Below are positions 15,591-24,230 of a stretch of 64,000 nucleotides of DNA, one piece after another. Within the stretch, counting starts at the first letter, position 1. Each line of letters opens with the position of its first letter. Under the pieces are notes generated by a model that worked only from the letters and a program-made list of their open reading frames with translations, had not been told where the DNA came from and did no database searches. A program made the translations under genes and the position numbers. Source of the stretch: Actinoallomurus bryophytorum (lineage in GTDB: Bacteria > Actinomycetota > Actinomycetes > Streptosporangiales > Streptosporangiaceae); assembly GCF_006716425.1 (NCBI RefSeq), contig NZ_VFOZ01000003.1, positions 372,001 through 436,000 on the forward strand, read 5' to 3'.

Positions 15591-16913
15591 GTGTCCCCTC
15601 GCCCATGGCGGCTCATCACCGCTCTCGCCATCACCGCCGCCGCCACCGCGTGTACCGCGGGGAACCAGACGACGACGGACAGCGGTCCCAAGGCCGAGGC
15701 CCCCCAGACGATCGAGGTCTGGCACGGCTGGAGCGCCCCCCACGAGGTGAAGGCGTTCGAGGACGCCATCGCCGGTTTCCACAAGCTGCACCCCAACATC
15801 ACCGTCAAGCTCGTCAAGGGCCAGGACGACACCAAGATCCTCAACGCGATCCGCAGTGGTACGCCGCCCGACGTCGTGTCCTCCTTCTCGACCAACAACG
15901 TCGGCCAGTTCTGCTCCAGCGGCGCGCTGCAGAACCTGACGCCGTACCTGGAGAAGGACAAGGTCAACTTGTCCATCTTCCCGAAGGCGGTACAGGACTA
16001 CACGCAGTACAAGGGCAATCGGTGCACGCTCCCGCTGCTCGCCGACGACTACGCGCTCTACAGCAACAAGGCCCTCATGAAGGGCAACCCGCCGCCGAAG
16101 ACGATCAGTGAGCTGACCGCGCTGGCCAAGAAGCTGACCGTCCGCAATCCGGACGGCACCATCAAGGTGGCCGGCTTCCTGCCCTCGGTGACGTACTACG
16201 AGCACGTGCCCGAGCACATCGCCACCACGAGCTTCGGCGGCCAGTACCTCAACCCCCAGGGCCGGGCGAACTTCGCCACCGACCCCGCCTTCACCAAGTA
16301 CCTGCAGTGGGAGAAGAGCCTGCTGGACTGGTACGGCTACGACAACGTCAAGAAGTTCGTCCACTCGATGGGTCAGGAGTTCGAGGCCTCCAACCCGTTC
16401 GAGAAGGGCAAGGTCGCGATGGGGATCGACGGTGAGTGGCGGACCAAGTTCATGGAGGAGGAGGCCCCGAAGGTCCAGTACGACACCTCGCCGGTCCCGG
16501 TCAACGACGACCGGCAGAACACCTACGGGGGCGGCTTCGTCACCGGCACCATCATCGGCATCCCGCGCGGCGCCAAGCACGCGCAGGCGTCGTGGGAGTT
16601 CGTGAAGTACCTGACGACCAACACCGACGCCCTGGTGACCTTCGCCAACGGCCTCGGCAACGTCCCCAGCACGATCCCGGCGCTGGCCTCGCCGAACCTC
16701 AAGCTCCCGCCGCAGTTCAAGACCTTCCTGGACGTCTTCAAGAACCCCAACAGCACGACGATCCCCTCCACGATCAACGGCGGTGACTTCGTGGTGAAGT
16801 TCCAGAGCTTCGTGCAGGACCAGTGGGAACCCGGCAAGGTGCCCGACCTGCAGAAGGGCCTGCAGGGCCTGGACAAGAAGGTCAACGACTCGCTGCAGCT
16901 GGCCGGCGGCTGA
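15591..16913 (+). CDS. CUT1-family sugar ABC transporter, substrate-binding lipoprotein
   Basis: 440 residues of the SBP_bac_1 (oligosaccharide) type. The signal ends in AATAC, with Cys21 as lipidation site. The mature part starts with TIEVWHGWSAPHEVKAFEDA, has PPDVVSSFSTNN and ends with helices typical of the family. It captures an oligosaccharide at the outer membrane face and passes it to the two permeases that follow. GTG start behind AAAGGAG (15578-15584). There is no dedicated ATPase in the operon, as usual for actinobacterial CUT1 systems that share an MsiK-like ATPase. Sugar is not readable; the GH4 and kinase genes suggest a beta-linked disaccharide. Confidence 0.9.
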   Translation: MSPRPWRLITALAITAAATACTAGNQTTTDSGPKAEAPQTIEVWHGWSAPHEVKAFEDAIAGFHKLHPNITVKLVKGQDDTKILNAIRSGTPPDVVSSFSTNNVGQFCSSGALQNLTPYLEKDKVNLSIFPKAVQDYTQYKGNRCTLPLLADDYALYSNKALMKGNPPPKTISELTALAKKLTVRNPDGTIKVAGFLPSVTYYEHVPEHIATTSFGGQYLNPQGRANFATDPAFTKYLQWEKSLLDWYGYDNVKKFVHSMGQEFEASNPFEKGKVAMGIDGEWRTKFMEEEAPKVQYDTSPVPVNDDRQNTYGGGFVTGTIIGIPRGAKHAQASWEFVKYLTTNTDALVTFANGLGNVPSTIPALASPNLKLPPQFKTFLDVFKNPNSTTIPSTINGGDFVVKFQSFVQDQWEPGKVPDLQKGLQGLDKKVNDSLQLAGG

Positions 16914-16916
16914 TCG

Positions 16917-17867
16917 ATGGCCGCGGCAGTCTCTGTTCGCTCGGTGACGGCGTCGCGTGCGCGGCGCCGTCACCGGCTTCGCGTCCTCGCGTTCATGTCG
17001 CCGTGGCTGATCGGGTTCGCGCTGTTCTTCGCCTACCCGCTGGCCGCGACGGTCTACTTCTCCTTCTACCGCTACAACCTGTTCCAGCTCACGCCGATCG
17101 GGCTGACCAACTACCGGTTCCTGTTCCACGACCCGTACGCGTGGCAGGCCATCAAGAACACGATGTGGCTGGTCATCGTGATGGTGCCGCTGCGGGTGCT
17201 GTTCGGGCTCGGCCTCGCGCAGCTGCTGACGAGGATCAAGCGCGGCGGCAACCTGTTGCGCGCGGTCTTCTACCTGCCGTTCCTGATCCCGCCGGTCGCG
17301 GCCACCGTCGCGTTCGTCTTCGTGGTCAACCCCGGCACCGGCCCCATCAACAACCTCTTCGCCAAGGTCGGCATCCACCTGCCGGACTGGTTCAACGACC
17401 CCACGTGGACCAAGCCGGGCCTGACCCTGCTGGCGCTGTGGGGCATCGGCGACGTGATGATCATCTTGCTGGCGTCGCTGCTGGACGTGCCCAAGTCCCT
17501 GTACGAGGCGGCCGCCATCGACGGGGCCAACGCCTGGCAGCAGTTCCGCCGCATCACCCTGCCGACGATCTCGCCGGTGCTGATGTTCTCCGCGGTGACC
17601 GGGGTCATCCAGACCCTGCAGTACTTCACGCAGGCGATGGTCGCCGCGAACGCCTCACAGGGCAACGCCGACCAGGCCGGCACCACCACGGCGCCCGGCT
17701 ACCCCGACGGCGCCTCGCTGACCTTCCCCCAGACGCTCTACAACGAGGGCTTCCAGCAGTTCAACATGGGCTACGCCTGCGTCCTGGCACTCGTGCTGTT
17801 CGTCGTCGCCATGTTCTTCACGCTGATCCTGCTCCGCCAGTTCCATGCGTTCGGCGACGATGACTGA
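16917..17867 (+). CDS. CUT1-family sugar ABC transporter, permease 1 (MalF-like)
   Basis: 316 residues with six membrane segments; MSPWLIGFALFFAYPLAATV is the first helix and the cytoplasmic EAA loop is YEAAAIDGANAWQQFRRITL. It starts three bases after the binding-protein stop. It forms the heterodimeric channel with the next gene product. The loop between helices 5 and 6 (about residues 243-275) is longer than usual and rich in Gly, Thr and Asp. Confidence 0.9.
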   Translation: MAAAVSVRSVTASRARRRHRLRVLAFMSPWLIGFALFFAYPLAATVYFSFYRYNLFQLTPIGLTNYRFLFHDPYAWQAIKNTMWLVIVMVPLRVLFGLGLAQLLTRIKRGGNLLRAVFYLPFLIPPVAATVAFVFVVNPGTGPINNLFAKVGIHLPDWFNDPTWTKPGLTLLALWGIGDVMIILLASLLDVPKSLYEAAAIDGANAWQQFRRITLPTISPVLMFSAVTGVIQTLQYFTQAMVAANASQGNADQAGTTTAPGYPDGASLTFPQTLYNEGFQQFNMGYACVLALVLFVVAMFFTLILLRQFHAFGDDD

Positions 17868-17880
17868 AGGGATGACCGCG

Positions 17881-18777
17881 ATGAGCGGAACCACTGTCGC
17901 CACGCGGCGCGCCCCCGCGGTCCGGCCCCCCGCGTCACGGAGGCCGGGCAGGCGCAACCGCAGGCTGCTGTACTGGGTCGCGACGCACGCGATCGCGATC
18001 GCCCTGGCGATCATGTTCCTGGCGCCGCTGATCTTCATGTTCCTCACCGCGGTGATGAGCAGCAACGAGACCCTCGGCGGCGGCCTGTGGCCCAAGAGCT
18101 GGCACTGGGGCAACTTCGGCACCGCCCTGACCACCGACCACGGCGTGATGCTGCACTGGCTGCTCCACACGCTCATCTACGCCGTGCTCGGCACCGTGTT
18201 CATGCTGATGTCGAGCGTCCCGGTCGCGTACGCGCTGGCCCGGTTCCGCTTCCGTGGTCGCAAGCTGGCGTTCGTCCTGGTGATCACCACGATGATGCTG
18301 CCGCCGCAGGTGACGATCGTGCCCATGTACATCATGTGGGCGCGGTTCCACCTGACCGGGACGCTGTGGCCGCTGATCATCCCGCTGATGTTCGGCGACG
18401 CGTTCTCGATCTTCTTGCTGCGGCAGTTCCTGGTGACGATCCCCAAGGAGTACGCCGACGCGGCACGGGTCGACGGCTGCGGTGAGTTCCGCACGATGAT
18501 GCGCGTCATCCTGCCGATGGCCCGGCCGGCGATCGCCGCGGTCGCGCTGTTCCAGTTCTTCTACGCCTGGAACGACTACTTCGGTCCGCTGATCTACACC
18601 AAGCCGGACTCGTGGACGCTGGCGGTCGGCCTGTCGACGTTCCGCGCCGCGCACCATGTCGAGTGGAACCTCACCATGGCCGCGACGCTCCTGACCGTGC
18701 TGCCGGTGATCGTCGTGTTCTTCCTGGCGCAGCGGGTGTTCATCCAGGGTGTGACCTTGACGGGGGTGAAGGGTTGA
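17881..18777 (+). CDS. CUT1-family sugar ABC transporter, permease 2 (MalG-like)
   Basis: 298 residues, six membrane segments and the EAA loop YADAARVDGCGEFRTMMRVI. The C-terminal GVTLTGVKG is the standard MalG ending. Several in-frame ATGs (17845, 17860, 17872, 17881) are available; I chose 17881 because GAAGGG at 17866 is spaced nine bases before it. It pairs with the upstream permease. The stop codon overlaps the TTG start of the GH4 gene. Confidence 0.9.
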   Translation: MSGTTVATRRAPAVRPPASRRPGRRNRRLLYWVATHAIAIALAIMFLAPLIFMFLTAVMSSNETLGGGLWPKSWHWGNFGTALTTDHGVMLHWLLHTLIYAVLGTVFMLMSSVPVAYALARFRFRGRKLAFVLVITTMMLPPQVTIVPMYIMWARFHLTGTLWPLIIPLMFGDAFSIFLLRQFLVTIPKEYADAARVDGCGEFRTMMRVILPMARPAIAAVALFQFFYAWNDYFGPLIYTKPDSWTLAVGLSTFRAAHHVEWNLTMAATLLTVLPVIVVFFLAQRVFIQGVTLTGVKG

Positions 18778-20036
18778 AGCTCTGTGTGGTCGGCGGCGGG
18801 TCGACGTACACGCCGGAACTCGTGGACGGCATCGCCCGGCTGCGGGACACGCTGCCGGTCTCCGAGCTGGCGCTCGTCGACCCGGACGAGCGCCGCCTGG
18901 AGCTGGTCGGCGGGTTCTCCCGGCGGATCTTCGCGCGGTACGGCCATCCGGGCGTGATCCGTACGACGACCGTTCTCGACGAGGGTGTCGAGGGGGCCGG
19001 GGCGGTGCTGCTGCAGTTGCGCGTCGGCGGCCAGGCGGCCCGGCACGTGGACGAGACGCTGCCGCTGACCTGCGGCTGCATAGGACAGGAGACGACCGGC
19101 GCGGGCGGGCTCGCCAAGGCACTGCGTACGGTCCCCCTCGTCCTGGACATCGCGGACCGGGTCGCCGAGCTCGCCCCGGACGCGTGGATCGTCGACTTCA
19201 CCAACCCCGTCGGCATCGTCACGCGTGCGCTGCTCGACGCCGGGCACCGCGCCGTCGGGCTGTGCAACGTGGCGATCGGCTTCCAGCGGCGCTTCGCCAA
19301 GACGCTGGGCGTCCCGGCCTCCGACATTCAGCTCGGGCACGTCGGCCTCAACCATCTGACCTGGGAGCGCAGCGTCCTGCTGCGCGGCGAGGACGTGCTG
19401 CCCCAGCTGCTCGACCGGCACGCCGAGGAGCTCGCGTCCGGAATCGGCCTGCCACCGGCCCTCCTGCGGCGCCTCGGTGTCGTACCGTCCTATTACCTGC
19501 GCTACTTCTACGAACACGACGCGGTGGTGGCCGAACAGCTCTCCGCGCCGTCGCGTGCCGAGGAGGTGACGGCCATCGAGGAGCGACTCCTGGAGATGTA
19601 CGCCGACCCGGCGCTGGACGAGAAGCCCACGCTGCTGGAGGAGCGCGGTGGCGCGTACTACTCCGAGGCCGCCGTCGATCTCGTCGCCTCCCTGTCCGCC
19701 GACCGCGGCGACGTGCAGGTCGTCAACGTCCGCAACGGTGACCGGCTGCCGTTCCTGCCCGCCGAGGCGGTGATCGAGGTGCCGGCCCGCATCACCGCCG
19801 CCGGTGCCGACCCTCTTCCGGTGGACCCGGTCGAGCCGCTCTACGCGGGCCTGATCGCGCACGTGACCGCATACGAGGAGCTGGCCATCGAGGCCGCGCT
19901 CAAGGGAGGTGTCGACCGGGTGACGGACGCCCTGCTGGCTCATCCGCTGATCGGGCAGGTGAGCATGGCCACCGACCTGGCCGACCGGCTCGTCACCGCC
20001 AACGCCGCGTACCTGCACTGGGCGGTGGACGCGTGA
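18774..20036 (+). CDS. Glycoside hydrolase family 4 (6-phospho-beta-glucosidase type)
   Basis: 420 residues of an NAD- and metal-dependent GH4 enzyme. The Rossmann motif is VVGGGSTYTPELV (5-17). CGCIGQETTGAGG (100-112) and DFTNPVGIVTRALLD (141-155) are family signatures. The metal ligands are Cys164 (GLCNVAIG) and His194 (GLNHLTW). Hydrolysis proceeds by transient oxidation at C3. It is translated from a TTG that overlaps the permease stop. The kinase gene follows with overlap, so the substrate could be phosphorylated after uptake by the ABC transporter, since PTS uptake is not present here. Alpha- or beta-specificity cannot be proven from sequence. Confidence 0.88.
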   Translation: MKLCVVGGGSTYTPELVDGIARLRDTLPVSELALVDPDERRLELVGGFSRRIFARYGHPGVIRTTTVLDEGVEGAGAVLLQLRVGGQAARHVDETLPLTCGCIGQETTGAGGLAKALRTVPLVLDIADRVAELAPDAWIVDFTNPVGIVTRALLDAGHRAVGLCNVAIGFQRRFAKTLGVPASDIQLGHVGLNHLTWERSVLLRGEDVLPQLLDRHAEELASGIGLPPALLRRLGVVPSYYLRYFYEHDAVVAEQLSAPSRAEEVTAIEERLLEMYADPALDEKPTLLEERGGAYYSEAAVDLVASLSADRGDVQVVNVRNGDRLPFLPAEAVIEVPARITAAGADPLPVDPVEPLYAGLIAHVTAYEELAIEAALKGGVDRVTDALLAHPLIGQVSMATDLADRLVTANAAYLHWAVDA

Positions 20037-20998
20037 TCGTCGCGATCGACGGCGGCAACAGCAAGACCGACGTCGCGGTCCTGACCGCGGACGGCGAGGT
20101 GCTCGCGACCGTACGCGGCGGCGGCTTCCGGCCGGTCGCGGACGGTGTCGAGGCCGCGGTGAACGTTCTGGCCGACGCGGTGACCCGCGCGCTGGAGGCC
20201 GCCGGGCTGACCGCGCCCTGGCCGGTGGCCGACCACGTGTCGGCGTACCTGGCCAACGTGGACCTGCCGGAGGAAGAGGAGGAGTTCCACCGGATCATCA
20301 CGGCCTGCAACTGGGGCCGCAACGTCCGGGTCGGCAACGACACTTTCGCGCTGCTGCGCTCGGGCGTGACCGAGCAGTGGGGTGTGGCCGTCGTGTGCGG
20401 CGCCGGCATCAACTGCGCCGGCGTGGGCCCGGATGGGCAGGTCGCCCGGTTTCCCTCGATCGGCCGGGTCACCGGCGACTGGGGCGGCGGCCACCACCTC
20501 GGCGAGGAGGCACTGTGGCACGGCGTGCGCGCCGAGGACGGGCGCGGCCCCGCGACGGCGCTCGCCGCTGCGGTCGCCGTGCACTTCGGCGTCGAGACCG
20601 CCCTGGACGTCGGCCTCGGCATCCACTTCGGGGACATCTCCGAGGAGCGGCTGGGTGAGCTGTCACCGGTGCTGTTCGCGGTCGCCGCGGCCGGCGACGA
20701 GGTCGCGGGCCGGCTGGTCGAACGCCAGGCCGACGAGGTGAGCGCGCTGGCCACCGTCGTCCTGCGGCGGCTGGGCCTGCTCGGCTCCCCCGTCGAGGTC
20801 GTCCTGGGCGGCGGAGTGCTCGCCGCCCGCGACGCACTGTTGATGACCGCGATCCAGGACCGCTTCGCACGCTTCGCCCCGCAGGCCAAGCTCGTCGTCG
20901 TGGACGCCCCGCCCGTCCTGGGCGCCGCCCTGCTCGGCCTGGACGCCGCCGGCGCGACCCCGGAGGCCCACGAACGCCTGCGCGCCTTCTACGCCTAG
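20033..20998 (+). CDS. BadF/BadG-type sugar kinase (N-acetylglucosamine kinase-like)
   Basis: 321 residues of the ASKHA kinase fold. The phosphate-1 motif is VAIDGGNSKTDVAV (3-16), GAGINCAGV is the phosphate-2 region and GDWGGGHHLGEEAL resembles the family's phosphate/sugar loop; a C-terminal VVLGGGVLAARD is the adenosine motif. Homologues phosphorylate N-acetylglucosamine or other hexoses. The GTG overlaps the GH4 stop codon. In this operon it probably phosphorylates either the imported disaccharide, making it a GH4 substrate, or a released monosaccharide. Which of these applies is not decided by sequence. Confidence 0.85.
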   Translation: MIVAIDGGNSKTDVAVLTADGEVLATVRGGGFRPVADGVEAAVNVLADAVTRALEAAGLTAPWPVADHVSAYLANVDLPEEEEEFHRIITACNWGRNVRVGNDTFALLRSGVTEQWGVAVVCGAGINCAGVGPDGQVARFPSIGRVTGDWGGGHHLGEEALWHGVRAEDGRGPATALAAAVAVHFGVETALDVGLGIHFGDISEERLGELSPVLFAVAAAGDEVAGRLVERQADEVSALATVVLRRLGLLGSPVEVVLGGGVLAARDALLMTAIQDRFARFAPQAKLVVVDAPPVLGAALLGLDAAGATPEAHERLRAFYA

Positions 20999-21116
20999 TA
21001 CGGCAGCGGCAAGACTCCTGTCAGGGGTACGCAGTCGGGTCGTGGCGCAGCTGAGTCAACACGCTTCGTCCCTACCGAACCAGGGTCATCCCTCTGTCGA
21101 CGACGCCTTACGGCTC

Positions 21117-21143
21117 GCACAATGATTGCGACGACAATTGTGC
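21117..21143. promoter_or_regulatory. Inverted repeats upstream of the O-methyltransferase gene
   Basis: GCACAAT (21117-21123) and ATTGTGC (21137-21143) form a 7-bp inverted repeat around 13 bases. The 8-bp palindrome ACAATTGT (21134-21141) lies inside. Such arrangements are common for TetR- or MarR-type regulators, but no regulator gene is adjacent. It ends 37 bases before the ATG. Confidence 0.35.
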
Positions 21144-21180
21144 CGTCCGCGTGCAGCCGGGGACAGATCGGAGGCGTTTC

Positions 21181-22260
21181 ATGCCCGCCAAGGATGATCA
21201 CCATGCCGCGATCCATCGACAGACGGGGCCCTTCGACACACTGACCGGCGCGATCGGGGGCATGTTCGTCGGGCACTGTCTGGCCTCCGTGGCCAGGTTC
21301 AGCGTCGCCGACGCGCTCGACGACACGCCGCGGACGGCCGAGGAACTGGCCGAAGTCACCGGGGCGAATCCCGAGGCCCTCGGTCGTGTGCTTCGCCTCC
21401 TCGCTGCCCATGGCGTCTTCGCGGCCGGCGACGACCGCTTCACCCACACCGGCGCGTCGCGAATGCTCCGTTCCGACCATCCCCAGTCTTGGCGTGACTT
21501 CGCGGCGACATTCGGAACCGAACGCACTGCAAGGCAACTGGGTTACTTCGACTACTCACTCCAGACTGGACTCCCGGCCGCCAACAAGCTGAACCCGGAC
21601 GGGTTCTTCGCCATCCTTCAGAGTGATCCCGAGGCGGGCCGGGTCTTCGACGCCGCGATGGTCTCAAAGGCGCGTATCCAGGTCGCGAGTGTCCTGGCCG
21701 CCTACGACTTCTCGAACTGCGGAACGATCGCCGACATCGGCGGCGGCCGAGGACACCTACTGCAGGCGGTGGTGGACGCGGCCGAGCGAACCACGGGCAT
21801 CCTTTTCGATCTGCCCCCGGTGATCGAGCGTGCCGCGGAGATCGCCTCCGATCGGCTCACGCTGCAAGCCGGCGACTTCTTCAAGGACCCGCTGCCGGTC
21901 TGCGACACCTACATGCTCATGGACGTGATCCACGACTGGGACGTCGAGCGGGCCACGGCGATCCTGGCCGCCGTACGGAAGGCCGCTCCACCGCACGCGC
22001 GGCTGTTATTGGTGGAAAGCGTCATCCCCGACGGCCCTGGGCCCGACTGGTCTAAAGCCATGGACATCATGATGCTCGTCCACACCGGGGGCAGGCAACG
22101 CACCCGCAGCGAACACGAGTCGCTGTTGCAGACCTGCGGTTTCCGGCTCGAGCGGGTCGTTGCGACGGCATCAGACGTATCGATCCTCGAGGCGGTGTGT
22201 GATCGCCGCGGCGCTGCGTGCAAGTATCACCACCGCCTCGACCCGGCCACCAGCACATAG
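21181..22260 (+). CDS. SAM-dependent O-methyltransferase (COMT-like, acetylserotonin/hydroxyindole O-MT family)
   Basis: 359 residues. An N-terminal winged-helix dimerisation domain (about 25-115, with RTAEELAEVTGANPEALGRV) is followed by a Rossmann methyltransferase with motif I IADIGGGRGHLLQAV. MDVIHDWDVERATAIL contains the expected catalytic-base His. Enzymes of this family methylate phenolic hydroxyls in natural-product or degradative pathways. The ATG at 21181 has CGGAGG in front. The gene is isolated, so the pathway is unknown. Confidence 0.85.
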   Translation: MPAKDDHHAAIHRQTGPFDTLTGAIGGMFVGHCLASVARFSVADALDDTPRTAEELAEVTGANPEALGRVLRLLAAHGVFAAGDDRFTHTGASRMLRSDHPQSWRDFAATFGTERTARQLGYFDYSLQTGLPAANKLNPDGFFAILQSDPEAGRVFDAAMVSKARIQVASVLAAYDFSNCGTIADIGGGRGHLLQAVVDAAERTTGILFDLPPVIERAAEIASDRLTLQAGDFFKDPLPVCDTYMLMDVIHDWDVERATAILAAVRKAAPPHARLLLVESVIPDGPGPDWSKAMDIMMLVHTGGRQRTRSEHESLLQTCGFRLERVVATASDVSILEAVCDRRGAACKYHHRLDPATST

Positions 22261-22344
22261 ATCACAGTGCCGCTGCCGTACTAGGCGTGTCTCTGTGGAT
22301 CGGGGTGCTGGGCACGACGCCGGCCCAAGCGATAGAACCTTGCC

Positions 22345-22812
22345 ATGTCGAGCTTCGAGGTCACACCGATAGGTACGGTCCATAACGACCGAACGGACGT
22401 CCAGCACACGGACAACTGGGGTGCCGTCCGCAGCACGATCACCATCGATGAGCGCTTCGGCGAGGCGTGCCTCCAGGGCCTGGAGGGCTTCTCCCACGTG
22501 GAGATCCTCTTCATCTTCGACCAGTTCCCCGAACACGACGACCACCGCGAACCCCGCCCCAACCGCGGCCGCTCCGACCTCCCGCCCGTTGGTGTCTTCG
22601 CCGGCCGCGGCCCCCGCAGGCCGAACCGCATCGGGGTGACGTGCTGCGCCATCGAGTCCGTCCACGGCCGCGAACTGACGGTGGTGGGCCTCGACGCGGT
22701 CTCCGGCACCCCGGTCATCGACGTGAAGCCCGCGATGGCGGAGTTCCAGGCGGCGAACATCGAACAGCCGGAATGGGTCGGCCGCCTGATGTCGGAGTAC
22801 TTCCAGCCGTAA
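22345..22812 (+). CDS. trmO: tRNA (N6-threonylcarbamoyladenosine37-N6)-methyltransferase TrmO
   Basis: 155 residues of the TsaA-like beta-barrel family. VTPIGTVHNDRTDVQ at the start, FSHVEILFIFDQF and GVFAGRGPRRPNRIGVTCC match the conserved TrmO blocks; the last corresponds to the tRNA- and SAM-contact motif usually written TRSPxRPNPIG. It methylates t6A37 in ANN-decoding tRNAs. The gene is single and short, like other single-domain family members. RGPRRPNR is a slight variant of the core motif, so a TrmO-like role is probable rather than certain. Confidence 0.75.
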   Translation: MSSFEVTPIGTVHNDRTDVQHTDNWGAVRSTITIDERFGEACLQGLEGFSHVEILFIFDQFPEHDDHREPRPNRGRSDLPPVGVFAGRGPRRPNRIGVTCCAIESVHGRELTVVGLDAVSGTPVIDVKPAMAEFQAANIEQPEWVGRLMSEYFQP

Positions 22813-22973
22813 ACGAGCGCCCTCACCGCCATCGGCACGATCATTCAAGCGGTGACCGGCCCGGCGCCCTCGGCGGCTCCGGCTGGGTGTATCCCGTGCC
22901 CAGGCTGAGAGTTGGCTGCGAATCCGCAGGTCAGCGGCAGGGTCTCGGCGATCATGTGGCAGCCTGTGAGGCG

Positions 22974-24230
22974 ATGGACCATCCCATATTCACCACATCC
23001 GTCCTGGTCGCCGGGCTTCTCCTGTCCGTCGTCGCGCTGTGGCGCGGCTGGCGGCCGTCGCTCCGTGCCGCCCTGGGCGTCGGGATCGCGCTCCGGCTGA
23101 TCCTGCTCATCAGCGCGGCCGCCGACTCCTGGCAGCCGATCGACTACTTCTACGGCTTCCACGCCGCCGGGCAGGCGATCCTGGCCCGCCAGGACCCGAT
23201 CCTGGCCACCCATGGGTCGTGGCACTTCCTGCCGATGATCCCCTACCTGTACGGCCTCGGCCTGCGGGCGGGGCTGCCGTGGGAGATCGCCGGGCGGCTG
23301 GTCACCGTGGCCGCCGACATCGCGCTGATCCCCCTGGTCGGAAAGCTGGCCGGCGGCCGGAACGCCGCCGCGGCACGGTTCGCGTACGCCTGCAGTCCGA
23401 TCGCGCTGATGGTCGCGGTGATCCACGGGCAGATCGAACCCGTGGCGCTGGTGTTCCTCGTCGCCGCATGCGTCATGGCGCGCTCCGGGCGCGGGGGCTG
23501 GGCCGGGGCCCTGTTCGGGTTCGCACTGTCGGCGGGCACCTGGCCGGTGATCCTGTTTCCGGCCCTGCTGCTGTTGATGCCCAACTGGCGCGAGCGCTTT
23601 CACAGCGTCGCCGCGGGCGCCGCCGTTCCGGTGTTCTTCCTGGTCACCATGCCGCTCGTCGTGCACAGCTCCTGGTCCAACCTCCTCGACGTCGCGCGGT
23701 ACCTGGGCGGTGTACGGCCCGTCGTCGGCGAATGGGGCTGGACCGCGTGGATGACGGGTGGCAACTGGGCGCTGGCGCCGACGGCCGCCGGCATCGGGCA
23801 GGTCGTCCTGTACCTCACCCTGCTCGGGATGATGTGGCTGTGGCGGCGCGCCGACCCGGTCGACATGATCTCCGCCGTCCTGCTGGCCTTCATGGTGGTC
23901 ACCCCGCGCATGGGCGCCCAGTACCTGCTGTGGTTCGTGCCGTTCCTCGTCGCCCGGCCCACGTTCTTCAGCCGGCCGGCGATGTGGCTCTCCGCACTGT
24001 GGGCGGGGCTGGGCTACATCTATCTGACCCACTTCGACGACACCGGCTGGTGGCAGAACCACCAGTGGTGGTCCCGGAGCTCGATCATCGTCATCCCGGT
24101 CCTCATCCTCGCGATGCCCTGGAGCCGCCGCTTCCCGGCCGGGACGGACGAACCGGCGGTCGTACGGCCGGAGCCGCTCACCGCCACCGGGGCCGTCAGC
24201 GCGCGAGTTCGGCCGCGGCCAGGTGAATGA
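22974..24230 (+). CDS. Polytopic membrane glycosyltransferase-like protein (GT-C fold, GT87-like)
   Basis: 418 residues with about ten to eleven hydrophobic helices. After the second helix, QPIDYFYGFHAAGQAILARQ forms the first outer loop, where GT-C enzymes keep their acidic catalytic residue. VVTPRMGAQYLLWFVPFLVA near the C-terminus is typical of actinobacterial mannosyltransferase-like proteins that use polyprenyl-phosphate sugars. The donor and acceptor are not known. Start at the ATG 22974 is supported by GTGAGG. The 3' end overlaps the convergent HEAT-like gene by 35 bases. Confidence 0.65.
   Translation: MDHPIFTTSVLVAGLLLSVVALWRGWRPSLRAALGVGIALRLILLISAAADSWQPIDYFYGFHAAGQAILARQDPILATHGSWHFLPMIPYLYGLGLRAGLPWEIAGRLVTVAADIALIPLVGKLAGGRNAAAARFAYACSPIALMVAVIHGQIEPVALVFLVAACVMARSGRGGWAGALFGFALSAGTWPVILFPALLLLMPNWRERFHSVAAGAAVPVFFLVTMPLVVHSSWSNLLDVARYLGGVRPVVGEWGWTAWMTGGNWALAPTAAGIGQVVLYLTLLGMMWLWRRADPVDMISAVLLAFMVVTPRMGAQYLLWFVPFLVARPTFFSRPAMWLSALWAGLGYIYLTHFDDTGWWQNHQWWSRSSIIVIPVLILAMPWSRRFPAGTDEPAVVRPEPLTATGAVSARVRPRPGE

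Noticed and set aside
22901-22960. CTGAGA followed by a GC-rich segment, reminiscent of a TPP riboswitch
   Set aside because: The second conserved block (TGAACCTGATC) is missing, and the downstream gene is a membrane glycosyltransferase with no thiamine link.
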